A DNA stretch of 64,000 nucleotides from Maridesulfovibrio zosterae DSM 11974 (lineage in GTDB: Bacteria > Desulfobacterota > Desulfovibrionia > Desulfovibrionales > Desulfovibrionaceae): positions 275,528 through 339,527 of the forward strand of contig NZ_KE384342.1 in assembly GCF_000425265.1 (NCBI RefSeq). Reading direction: 5' to 3'. Shown here one piece after another: positions 42,039-49,395 of this stretch; the first letter of the stretch is position 1; each line of letters begins with the position of its first letter. Made by a program: the position numbers and the translations under genes. A model generated the notes under the pieces. It ran no database searches. It was not told the origin of the DNA and worked only from the letters and a program-made list of their open reading frames with translations.

Positions 42039-43367
42039 TCAGCGGTGATTAAGCCGCTTAATTGCCCATTTTACAGCCTTTTCAGCCTCATGGGAAATAG
42101 TTTCAACATCAACCGTTAAATGTTTTCCGTTCCGGTAAAGAACCTTACCGTCACAGATTGTCAGGCATACATCCTGCCCTCCTGAGCAATAAATAACCTG
42201 CGAGAGCGGATTGTATACAGGTTTAAGGTGTATCTTGTCCATATCAATGGCCACAATATCCGCTTTCATACCAGCTTTTAATGCACCAATATCTTCAAAA
42301 CCGAGGAACTCAGCACCTGAAATGGTCGCCATGTCCAGCACGCTTTGGGCGGGCATAGCTTCCGGGTCGCGTAGAAAACCTTTTTGCAGCAGGGCTGTAG
42401 TACGCATTTCATCAAACATATCCAGGTTGTTGTTGCTGGCTGCTCCATCAGTTCCTAACCCCGCATTAACTCCAGCATCAATAAATTTTGTGATGGGGCA
42501 GATACCCGATCCAAGCTTGAGATTGCTTTGAGGGTTATGCGAAATCTGCGCTCCTGAATATTTAATTTGCTCAATCTCAAGAGGTGTTACATCTACGCAG
42601 TGATGAATACGGGTCCGCTTAGTGAGCAGGTCGTAGTCATTTAAAATTTCAATTGGCCGTTTGTTAAATATTTCAAGGCAAAGCTTTGTTTCCTGCACAG
42701 ATTCAGCTGCATGAATTTGCCATAGAGTGTCGAGCTTCTGGGCCAGCTCCATACTTTCAACCAGTTGCTTTGGATCAGTGGTGAAAAGCGCATGAGGTGA
42801 AACCGCAGTTGTTATGCGCCCGTGATCTGCATACGTAGAGTGCAGATCTGTGATTGTTTCCCATGCTTCATTTGCTGTTTTGAAGAAAGGTGAGGGGAAT
42901 TTAAAAAATCCCTCTCCGAGAACAGCTCGTATGCCACATTGATCAACAGCTTTTCCGACTGCATTTTCGTACATGTAACCTTCGAAAAATGCAGTCGTTC
43001 CTGATGCAATCATCTCTGCACACCCGATATGAGCTCCAAGTTCAACCAGCTCTCTTGTCAGCCCAGATTCAATGGGAAACATGTAGTTGTGCAGCCATTC
43101 CAATAAAGGAATATCATCCGCCACTCCACGCATAAGTGTCATCGGTACGTGAGTATGTGAGTTTATGAGTCCTGGGATAATTACTGATTTTCCAGTATCA
43201 ATGCTCTCATCTGCCAACCATGATTCATCAATAGCAGTCTTACAGCCTACAGCTGAAATTCTATTTCCGCATACCGCAACAGCCCCGTCATTGACAAGGC
43301 TACGCTTTTCGTCCTGAGTCAGAATATAGGAACCGTAAATAATCAGATCACATTTATGTTTCTGCAC
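42039..43367 (-). CDS. mtaD: Methylthioadenosine/S-adenosylhomocysteine deaminase-type amidohydrolase
   Basis: 442-residue metal-dependent amidohydrolase. The SHTHVPM motif (69-75) gives two metal His, EGYMYENAV is near 123, and HAAES and HCVDVTP supply two further metal ligands. GLGTDGAASNNNLDMFDEMR is the hallmark of the MtaD/TrzA-like group. Expected to deaminate methylthioadenosine or adenosylhomocysteine. It lies next to mtnP and apt, which fits purine/methylthio salvage. Gene symbol is inferred from context. Confidence 0.88.
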   Translation of the reverse strand: MQKHKCDLIIYGSYILTQDEKRSLVNDGAVAVCGNRISAVGCKTAIDESWLADESIDTGKSVIIPGLINSHTHVPMTLMRGVADDIPLLEWLHNYMFPIESGLTRELVELGAHIGCAEMIASGTTAFFEGYMYENAVGKAVDQCGIRAVLGEGFFKFPSPFFKTANEAWETITDLHSTYADHGRITTAVSPHALFTTDPKQLVESMELAQKLDTLWQIHAAESVQETKLCLEIFNKRPIEILNDYDLLTKRTRIHHCVDVTPLEIEQIKYSGAQISHNPQSNLKLGSGICPITKFIDAGVNAGLGTDGAASNNNLDMFDEMRTTALLQKGFLRDPEAMPAQSVLDMATISGAEFLGFEDIGALKAGMKADIVAIDMDKIHLKPVYNPLSQVIYCSGGQDVCLTICDGKVLYRNGKHLTVDVETISHEAEKAVKWAIKRLNHR

Positions 43368-43453
43368 GTTTTAATCCAGATAAACTTCACTTTAATAGTC
43401 GTGATGTTTGTTAATATATTATGTCAGTCTTCGGTTGCGGAACAATTTCAGTA

Positions 43454-44200
43454 TTATAATTTTTTGATGGTTTTAATCAGCATGGAAGTAACATTGTCAG
43501 CATTTGCTTGAAAAATTTTCAGAATATCGTCCCATGTTACAGGCTCTTCATCTGTTTTCCAGCAGTCATAGTCAGTTGACATTGCAACTGCTGCGTAGGG
43601 GATACCAGCTTCGTTAGCAAGGATTGCTTCAGGAGCGGTAGACATGTTTATAATATCAGCTCCCCATGCCCTGAACATGTAGGATTCAGCGCGGGTTGAA
43701 AAACGTGGACCTTCGATGGTTATAACGGTTCCTTTTTCATGGACTGTCACTCCTAGTTCCTTGCATGATTCGACCATTTTAGTGCGTAAAGAAGCATCAA
43801 AAGGTTCTGCCATAGGAGTATGTGCAGGATTATGGGGTTCAAACTTTTCATGAAAAGTGAGTTCTCTTTTGCGAGTGAAGTCAATGAACTGGTCTATAAT
43901 AACCAGATGTCCGCGGTCTATCTCTTCACGTAACGAACCTACTGCTGTGGTTGCAAGAATACAGTCACAGCCGAGTTCCTTGAGGGCTTGAATGTTTGCT
44001 CTATTGTTAACATAAGTGGGAGGGATAGTATGTTCCCGTCCGTGTCTTCCTATGATGTGGACCTCTTTTCCAGCAATAGTTCCTGATTTTATTGGAGAGC
44101 TGGGTTCACCCCATATATTTTTTATATTAGAATCTTTTGCGTCTTTAAGAATATCCGGGTTATCCAGTCCGCTCCCGCCGATAATACCTATTACTGCCAT
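43454..44200 (-). CDS. mtnP: S-methyl-5'-thioadenosine phosphorylase
   Basis: Cleaves methylthioadenosine with phosphate to adenine and methylthioribose-1-phosphate. 248 residues: phosphate-binding GIIGGSGL (5-12), IGRHGREH, NYRANI-like NNRANIQALKELG, and ITIEGPRFSTRAES. The pocket NMSTAPEAILANEAGI and AMSTDYDCW fits MTAP rather than purine nucleoside phosphorylase. The adenine product is the substrate of apt next door. Confidence 0.94.
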   Translation of the reverse strand: MAVIGIIGGSGLDNPDILKDAKDSNIKNIWGEPSSPIKSGTIAGKEVHIIGRHGREHTIPPTYVNNRANIQALKELGCDCILATTAVGSLREEIDRGHLVIIDQFIDFTRKRELTFHEKFEPHNPAHTPMAEPFDASLRTKMVESCKELGVTVHEKGTVITIEGPRFSTRAESYMFRAWGADIINMSTAPEAILANEAGIPYAAVAMSTDYDCWKTDEEPVTWDDILKIFQANADNVTSMLIKTIKKL

Positions 44201-44231
44201 AATTAGCCGTCCTTAATTTAGAAAAATACAT

Positions 44232-44269
44232 AAAAAAACTCCTTCTCACTGAGATAGTGAGAAGGAGTT
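44232..44269 (-). terminator. Terminator after apt
   Basis: AACTCCTTCTCACT pairs with AGTGAGAAGGAGTT around GAGAT. On the minus strand T7 follows. It separates apt from mtnP, so mtnP may have its own promoter or depend on read-through. Confidence 0.9.
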
Positions 44270-44282
44270 AATAGATTTTGAA

Positions 44283-44795
44283 TTAGAGTTTGAGTAGATG
44301 CTCAGCAGTAATGTTGCCAAGTTTATTCTTACCGTCAAGAAAACCCAGCTCCACGAGAAAACCAATTCCGGAAACAATTCCGCCGGCTTTTTCTACAAGC
44401 TTAACCATGCCTTCAGCTGTTCCGCCCGTTGCGAGAACATCATCAATGAGCAGGACATTTTCACCTTTATCTACAGCATCAATGTGCATGCTCAGATTAT
44501 CAGTCCCATATTCCAGGTCGTAGCTTACAGAAACAGTTTCATAGGGCAATTTACCTGGTTTACGGATGGGTACGAAGCCTATCCCCAGCTTATAAGCCAA
44601 CGGTGCACCGAAAATAAAACCGCGTGCTTCTGCCGCAGCAATTTTATCAGCCTTACGGTCGCTGAAACGTTCAGCCATCATGTCAATGGTATACTGAAAC
44701 GCAGCAGGGGCTGCCAGAAGTGGTGTAATATCAAAATATACGATGCCTTCTTTAGGGAAATTAGGAACATCGCGAATGTATTTCCTCAAATTCAT
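44283..44795 (-). CDS. apt: Adenine phosphoribosyltransferase
   Basis: 170-residue type I PRTase: adenine + PRPP to AMP. IRDVPNFPKEGIVYFDITPLL, AARGFIFG-like AEARGFIFGAPLAYKLG, and the PRPP motif VLLIDDVLATGGTAEGM (about 115-131). It recycles adenine released by MtnP. Confidence 0.97.
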   Translation of the reverse strand: MNLRKYIRDVPNFPKEGIVYFDITPLLAAPAAFQYTIDMMAERFSDRKADKIAAAEARGFIFGAPLAYKLGIGFVPIRKPGKLPYETVSVSYDLEYGTDNLSMHIDAVDKGENVLLIDDVLATGGTAEGMVKLVEKAGGIVSGIGFLVELGFLDGKNKLGNITAEHLLKL

Positions 44796-44889
44796 GAACT
44801 TCCTCCATCCTTATATGGATTTTATTAATGCCATTCGGCTTATGTATTTTCCACTATTTTGTCAAAGGATTCGAAGGAATTTTAAATCA

Positions 44890-45354
44890 TCAAGTTAATG
44901 AGTTAGTAAATCCTTGAGCAGAAGTACCTCCAGATACATTTGAACCTGACTTGTCACCATTTTCCTTAATCATCTGAAGTAACTGTCCCTGAAGTTGAAC
45001 TAATTCATTTTCTTTTGCAGAAATCATTTTTTTATTTGTTTCAGGATTTTCTTTTAGTTTTTTTATTTCTTCCTGAAGTTTTTCGATTCGTTCTTGAATC
45101 GTCTTTATTGTTTCATCATCGTTGCTGCCACTTCCGCTACCAGCCACATCGTCAGGGGCCTTCTGCTTTTTATATTGAGTTTTGGACTGCTCCAGTTTCT
45201 CTTTGGCTTCAGCTGATATTTCAACTGTATCGCCGTCTATGTCGCTTGTGACAGAAGGTGTTTTGTTTTCGTCTACACTATTTTCTACATTCTTATTGCC
45301 AGCCAGTTTGAAGGCCTGCTCTGTATTTGTTTCAATACCAAAACTAATATTCAT
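44890..45354 (-). CDS. Coiled-coil FlxA-like hypothetical protein
   Basis: 154 residues, no signal peptide. N-terminal DGDTVEISAEAKEKLEQSKTQ (about 40-60) is a motif common to FlxA-like and related Desulfovibrio proteins. A long coiled coil follows (about 85-130, TIQERIEKLQEEIKKLKENP). The tail is Gly/Ser-rich. Function unknown, perhaps flagella-related by family name only. Confidence 0.7.
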   Translation of the reverse strand: MNISFGIETNTEQAFKLAGNKNVENSVDENKTPSVTSDIDGDTVEISAEAKEKLEQSKTQYKKQKAPDDVAGSGSGSNDDETIKTIQERIEKLQEEIKKLKENPETNKKMISAKENELVQLQGQLLQMIKENGDKSGSNVSGGTSAQGFTNSLT

Positions 45355-45486
45355 ATGACTAACTTCCTTTTTTATGGGGGTATGTTGTCAGTTTATATTT
45401 TTTGTATCGGTAAATATTAAGCAGGCTTTAGCTTTCATCATATAATTTTTTAATAAAAAACTGTAGATTTAATGGGTCATAATTTT

Positions 45487-46797
45487 TTAATGCGGGCACG
45501 CAATAAAAAATAAGACAGACAATGCGCACAGAATCCATAATCCGATGGATATTTCAGATGTCTTTCCAGTTACAATTTTCATCAAAGGATATGCTATGAA
45601 GCCTGCTGTCATCCCTATGCCGAGATTGTAAGTAAAACTCATGAGAATAATTACCAAAAATGCTGGAACAAGTTCACTGATATCATGTAATTCCAGCTCC
45701 TTGCATGGTGCCATCATAAGCATTCCTACGACAATAAGACTGGGGCCGTATGCACAAGCAGGAATAACTGTAAGAACCGGTGCAAGAAACAGAGCTGCAA
45801 GAAAAAGCAAGGCTGTCGTTACTGCAGTCAGTCCTGTTCTACCCCCTGCCTCTATTCCCGTTGCTGACTCAACAAATACTCCGGTAGTAGTGGTGCCAAG
45901 CAGAGAAGCAAATACTGTTGTAGCGGCATCAACCAATAGCGGTTTTTCAATTTGCGGGAGGTCTCCATTTTCATCGAGTAATCCTGCACGGTGAGATACA
46001 GCATAGATAGTTCCCATTGTATCGAGAAAATCAAGAACAAAAACGGTCAGGATAACTGAGATAAATCCCCAGTTTAGTGCCCCCATAATGTCAAGCTTAA
46101 AAAGAATAGGTTTCAGAGATGGCGGCATACTTACGTATGTAGCTGGAACATTAATTATTCCCATTGAAATAGCTGCTGCGGACGTAGCAATAATTCCTAT
46201 TATGAGTGCTCCGTTAACTTTACGGACCATCAAAATTGTTGTCAGAAAAAAACATCCGAGGGCAAGAAGTACAGTTGGTGAGGTGAGATCGCCTATATGA
46301 ACAGGAGCTCCAGGGACACCTATTGTGACAATGCCGGTAGTATTCAGCCCAATGAAAGCTAGAAAAAGACCGATTCCGACTACAAAAGCATTTTTCAGAT
46401 TTTTAGGGATGGCCCTTATTAGCCATGACCTGATTCCAGTTACTGTAAATATTATAAAAAGTGTTCCGCCAATAAAAATGGCTCCTAGAGCAGTTTGCCA
46501 AGTGTGTCCCATAACTTTTACAACAGTAAAGGCTATAAAGGCATTTTCTCCCATATATGGCGCGACAGCAAAAGGGCGTTTGGCATAAAGCCCCATGGCC
46601 ATAGTACCAAATACAGCACTTATGATTGTTGCAACCATGCTTGGACCGAAAGGCAGTCCCGCTGCTTCAAGTATTTTAGGGTTTACGATAATAATATATG
46701 CCATCGTGGCAAATGTAGTCATCCCCGCAATAATTTCGCGGCTGATTGTAGATCCTTGAGCTTTAATATTAAAATAGTTGTTAAGAAAAGAACGCAT
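45487..46797 (-). CDS. NCS2 family purine/xanthine permease
   Basis: 436 residues from ATG 46797, 5 bases after AAGGAGC; a longer open frame adds 26 unsupported residues. Twelve or more membrane segments. MTTFATMAYIIIVNPKIL at the N-terminus and PLLVDAATTVFASLLGTTTTGVFVESATGIEAGGRTGLTAV are the AzgA-type hallmarks. It probably imports adenine, guanine or hypoxanthine, which fits the neighbouring apt. Own promoter on the minus strand. Confidence 0.92.
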   Translation of the reverse strand: MRSFLNNYFNIKAQGSTISREIIAGMTTFATMAYIIIVNPKILEAAGLPFGPSMVATIISAVFGTMAMGLYAKRPFAVAPYMGENAFIAFTVVKVMGHTWQTALGAIFIGGTLFIIFTVTGIRSWLIRAIPKNLKNAFVVGIGLFLAFIGLNTTGIVTIGVPGAPVHIGDLTSPTVLLALGCFFLTTILMVRKVNGALIIGIIATSAAAISMGIINVPATYVSMPPSLKPILFKLDIMGALNWGFISVILTVFVLDFLDTMGTIYAVSHRAGLLDENGDLPQIEKPLLVDAATTVFASLLGTTTTGVFVESATGIEAGGRTGLTAVTTALLFLAALFLAPVLTVIPACAYGPSLIVVGMLMMAPCKELELHDISELVPAFLVIILMSFTYNLGIGMTAGFIAYPLMKIVTGKTSEISIGLWILCALSVLFFIACPH

Positions 46798-46846
46798 TAT
46801 TTGCTCCTTAAAAAAAAAATTGCACAAGTCGAACATATATCTAAAT

Positions 46847-46875
46847 ATAGTACAATTTTGTGTCTGGAGGGGCAA
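46847..46875 (-). promoter_or_regulatory. Putative promoter of the NCS2 permease
   Basis: On the minus strand TTGCCC (46870-46875) and TACTAT (46847-46852) are separated by 17 bases, about 50 bases before the start codon. No purine riboswitch core was recognised in the leader. Confidence 0.5.
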
Positions 46876-46877
46876 CC

Positions 46878-46905
46878 TTGAACTTGCTTAATGGATGATC
46901 ATAAA
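46878..46905 (+). promoter_or_regulatory. Putative promoter of rsmA
   Basis: TTGAAC (46878-46883) and CATAAA (46900-46905) with a 16-base spacer, about 45 bases before the rsmA start. It is back-to-back with the NCS2 promoter. Confidence 0.4.
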
Positions 46906-46951
46906 GTTAAGATGCTTTTTTAGAATTTTAAATTTTTAAAGCGGAGTCTCT

Positions 46952-47740
46952 GTGCAGATAAGACATAAGGCCAAGAAAAGTCTAGGCCAGAATTTTTTGC
47001 AGGATGCTAATATAGCACGAAAAATAGTTGATAGTTTGAAGATTGGAAAAAATGATTCAGTTATAGAAATAGGTCCAGGACAAGGGGCCTTAACAAAATA
47101 TATTCTTGAGGCTGGGCCTGAAAGTTTAACACTTATTGAAAAAGATAGGAATCTAGCTCCGGCACTGGCTGAAGAATTTCCCGCTGCTTATGTGTGTCAG
47201 GAGGATGCTCTCAAGTTTAAGTGGGAAAATCTTGATCCTGAAAAAAAATGGAAAATAGTAGGCAACCTTCCGTATAACGTAGCTTCAAAAATTATGTGGG
47301 ATGTTGCAGCAAAATCTAATGCAGTCTGTGTTTTTATGGTCCAGCATGAAGTTGCCACCAGAATAACAGCTGACCCAGGATCAAAAAAATATGGTGGAAT
47401 TACCGTCTGGATAAAAAGTTTTTGTGATACACAGTATCTTTTTAAAGTTCCTCCGACGGTTTTTAAGCCTAAACCAAAAGTTGATTCTGCTGTCATAAAA
47501 TTTTTTCCAAAACCTGATAATGAAAAACCCGTTGATATTAAGGGGCTTGCAGGGCTTATTAAATACTGTTTTCAGTATAGGCGTAAGCAGTTAGGTAAGA
47601 TATTGAAATCATTCATATCTGATTCTGTAGTGCAGTGGGCTGAAGACGAAGGACTTTCGCTTAAAGATCGGCCTGAAGCCTTGTCTCCACTGCAATTTCA
47701 AAGCCTGTATAAATGTGTCAAAAACGATTTTCCCTCTTGA
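46952..47740 (+). CDS. rsmA: 16S rRNA dimethyladenosine transferase RsmA (KsgA)
   Basis: Dimethylates A1518/A1519 (E. coli numbering) of 16S rRNA. 262 residues: KKSLGQNFLQD (8-18), SAM-binding EIGPGQGALTKY (about 39-50) and the catalytic NLPYNVASK (about 105-113). Start codon is GTG 46952, after GCGGAG by 5 bases. Ends with a weak hairpin (AAAATCT/AGATTTT, 47751-47770). Confidence 0.96.
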   Translation: MQIRHKAKKSLGQNFLQDANIARKIVDSLKIGKNDSVIEIGPGQGALTKYILEAGPESLTLIEKDRNLAPALAEEFPAAYVCQEDALKFKWENLDPEKKWKIVGNLPYNVASKIMWDVAAKSNAVCVFMVQHEVATRITADPGSKKYGGITVWIKSFCDTQYLFKVPPTVFKPKPKVDSAVIKFFPKPDNEKPVDIKGLAGLIKYCFQYRRKQLGKILKSFISDSVVQWAEDEGLSLKDRPEALSPLQFQSLYKCVKNDFPS

Positions 47741-47988
47741 CTTAATGGCTAAAATCTTGTTTTAGATTTTCATCAGGTTGTTTAATTCAGTGCGTACGCT
47801 ATTATTGGATCTTTAAATCCGCGAGCAGGGGCTTGTTTTAAACTTCGTTGAATGGTAGCTGTTCGAACTGTTGTGCGGATGTCGCAGCACTTTATTTGAA
47901 CTAACTCTCGCCAGCAGGTGAGGTTTGTGGCAGGCGCAGATGAGTGCGCCGCAATAATCATTTTCCCGTTTTTAAGGAGGAAGGACTG

Positions 47989-48261
47989 ATGACCAAGGCT
48001 GAACTCGTTGTTAAGATTGCTGAGAAAGCAGGTATGACTAAAGCTGATGCAGAACGTTGTCTCAACTATTTTCTGGATACAGTTGAAGAAACTCTCGTTG
48101 ACGAAGGTAAGTTGACACTTACAGGTTTCGGTACATTTCAGGTTGATGAAAGAAAAGAGCGCGTTGGTCGCAACCCCCGCACTGGTGAAGAAATCAAAAT
48201 CCCCGCATGTAAGGTTGTAAAATTTCGCCCAGGTAAGCTTCTGAAAGACGCCGTTAAATAA
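47989..48261 (+). CDS. HU-family DNA-binding protein
   Basis: 90 residues from ATG 47989 (AAGGAGGAAGG just upstream; the earlier ATG at 47944 has none). [47 protein letters not shown] and [11 protein letters not shown] are standard HU. Preceded by a leader/intergenic of about 250 bases with no obvious riboswitch. A tiny membrane protein gene follows by 20 bases. Confidence 0.95.
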   Translation: MTKAELVVKIAEKAGMTKADAERCLNYFLDTVEETLVDEGKLTLTGFGTFQVDERKERVGRNPRTGEEIKIPACKVVKFRPGKLLKDAVK

Positions 48262-48281
48262 TTAATTGAGGAGATAATATT

Positions 48282-48458
48282 ATGTTACATGGTGAAACCG
48301 TTCAGAGTCCTCTCCCTATGGATCTTCCTTGGTGGATGCCTGATCACTTTATCTTCTTTGGCGTCCTTTATGTTGTACTCGGTATTCTCGGTGCAGGAAT
48401 GGCATACTGTGCAGTTAGAGCATGGATGGATTCCAAAAGCGATGTAGCAGGCCATTAG
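48282..48458 (+). CDS. 58-residue single-pass membrane protein of unknown function
   Basis: ATG 48282 is preceded by GAGGAG with 8 bases spacing. It encodes 58 residues: MLHGETVQSPLPMDLPWWMPDHF, then a helix FFGVLYVVLGILGAGMAYCAV and a short charged tail with C-terminal GH. The good ribosome site, coding-like composition and a strong terminator 25 bases after the stop support a real gene; it is shorter than typical ORF cutoffs. It is co-directional with HU and may share its transcript. I recognise no family. Confidence 0.8.
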   Translation: MLHGETVQSPLPMDLPWWMPDHFIFFGVLYVVLGILGAGMAYCAVRAWMDSKSDVAGH

Positions 48459-48482
48459 TACATCATTCTAAAGTTTTTTGAT

Positions 48483-48521
48483 GTTCAGCATCTGTTCTAC
48501 GCGGATGCTGAACTTTTTTTT
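48483..48521 (+). terminator. Terminator of the HU/small membrane protein unit
   Basis: GTTCAGCATC (48483-48492) pairs with GATGCTGAAC (48504-48513), followed by T8. Confidence 0.92.
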
Positions 48522-48532
48522 GGGTATTTTTC

Positions 48533-48562
48533 TTGACTTCATTACGGTTGTGAGTCTATAAA
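48533..48562 (+). promoter_or_regulatory. Sigma-70 promoter of the rpsU operon
   Basis: TTGACT (48533-48538) and TATAAA (48557-48562) with an 18-base spacer, directly after the preceding terminator and about 45 bases upstream of rpsU. Confidence 0.65.
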
Positions 48563-48614
48563 AATTCTCTTCCGCACTTTTTGGGTGCGAGATCCTGACG
48601 GGGGGGTGATTTTA

Positions 48615-48815
48615 TTGCCCGGTGTTTATCTTGAAGATTCTGACAACTTTGAAATAGCTCTTCGCCGCTTTAAGAAGCAGGTTGAGAAAGCTGGAGTTCT
48701 TTCCGAACTCAAAAAGCGTCAGCACTATGAAAAGCCAAGCGTACAGCGTAAGAAGAAAAAAGCTGCTGCTCGCAAAAGGCTCATCAAAAAAATGCGCAAA
48801 ATGTCAATGGGTTAA
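48615..48815 (+). CDS. rpsU: 30S ribosomal protein S21
   Basis: 66 residues from TTG 48615, 9 bases after a G7 run (48599-48606) that serves as ribosome site. The product begins [21 protein letters not shown], as in other Desulfovibrio S21 proteins; a start at ATG 48585 would add ten foreign residues. The basic tail [18 protein letters not shown] is typical. It opens the macromolecular-synthesis operon. The non-ATG start may limit yield. Confidence 0.93.
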   Translation: MPGVYLEDSDNFEIALRRFKKQVEKAGVLSELKKRQHYEKPSVQRKKKKAAARKRLIKKMRKMSMG

Positions 48816-48818
48816 TAT

Positions 48819-49265
48819 ATGAGTCTTGTTGAGAAGATTGATAAAGACTATATCGCGGCTTATAAAGCCAAAGATGATGTAAAAAAGACAGTTTTGAGAC
48901 ATCTCAAAACTGCCATAAAAAATCGCATGGTCGAAGTTAGAGAGGATACTCTCTCTGATGAAGACGTGCTTGATCTTGTTGCAAAACAGATTAAGCAGCG
49001 TAAGGATTCCATTGAACAGTACGAAAGTGCTGGGCGTCCTGAGCTGGCCGAGAAAGAGGCTGTAGAAGTCGAGGCATTGTCTGGGTACATGCCGCCGGAA
49101 CTTTCCATTGAGGAACTTCAGGCAGCGGTAGATAAAGCAATAGCCGATCTCGGTGCATCTTCAATGCAGGATATGGGTAAAGTGATGCAGGCCATCATGG
49201 CAGCTCATAAAGGACAGGTTGATGGTAAGGCTTTAAGTAGCCTTGTCCGTTCCCGTCTCTCCTGA
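48819..49265 (+). CDS. yqeY: GatB/YqeY domain protein
   Basis: 148 residues. Standard YqeY: LVEKIDKDYIAAYKAKDDVKKTVLRHLKTAIKN, then EDVLDLVAKQIKQRKDSIEQYESAGRPELAEKE. C-terminal GKVMQAIMAAHKGQVDGK. Resembles the tRNA-binding tail of GatB; true role uncertain. Three bases after rpsU, the conserved rpsU-yqeY pair. Confidence 0.94.
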   Translation: MSLVEKIDKDYIAAYKAKDDVKKTVLRHLKTAIKNRMVEVREDTLSDEDVLDLVAKQIKQRKDSIEQYESAGRPELAEKEAVEVEALSGYMPPELSIEELQAAVDKAIADLGASSMQDMGKVMQAIMAAHKGQVDGKALSSLVRSRLS

Positions 49266-49289
49266 CGATCAGCTTTTAGCTCGTATTTA

Positions 49290-49333
49290 ACGGCAGGCCC
49301 CGGAGTCAATCCGGGGCTGTTGCCGTTTTTTTC
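49290..49333 (+). terminator. Terminator/attenuator between yqeY and mutS2
   Basis: CGGCA-G-GCCCCGG pairs with CCGGGGC-TGT-TGCCG, followed by T7. It would limit transcription from rpsU-yqeY into mutS2-dnaG-rpoD, so S21 can be made in excess. Confidence 0.88.
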
Positions 49334-49395
49334 TGTATTGGCCCCCTGACTTACAAGGGCTATGTTGATCAACTTCTTTTCTATATTGGAATCCT

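Noticed and set aside
44298-44828. 176-codon plus-strand frame opposite apt
   Set aside because: Antisense shadow of apt, with no family features and no ribosome site.
46798-46951. Purine riboswitch before the NCS2 permease
   Set aside because: No three-way junction with the conserved loop sequences could be traced.
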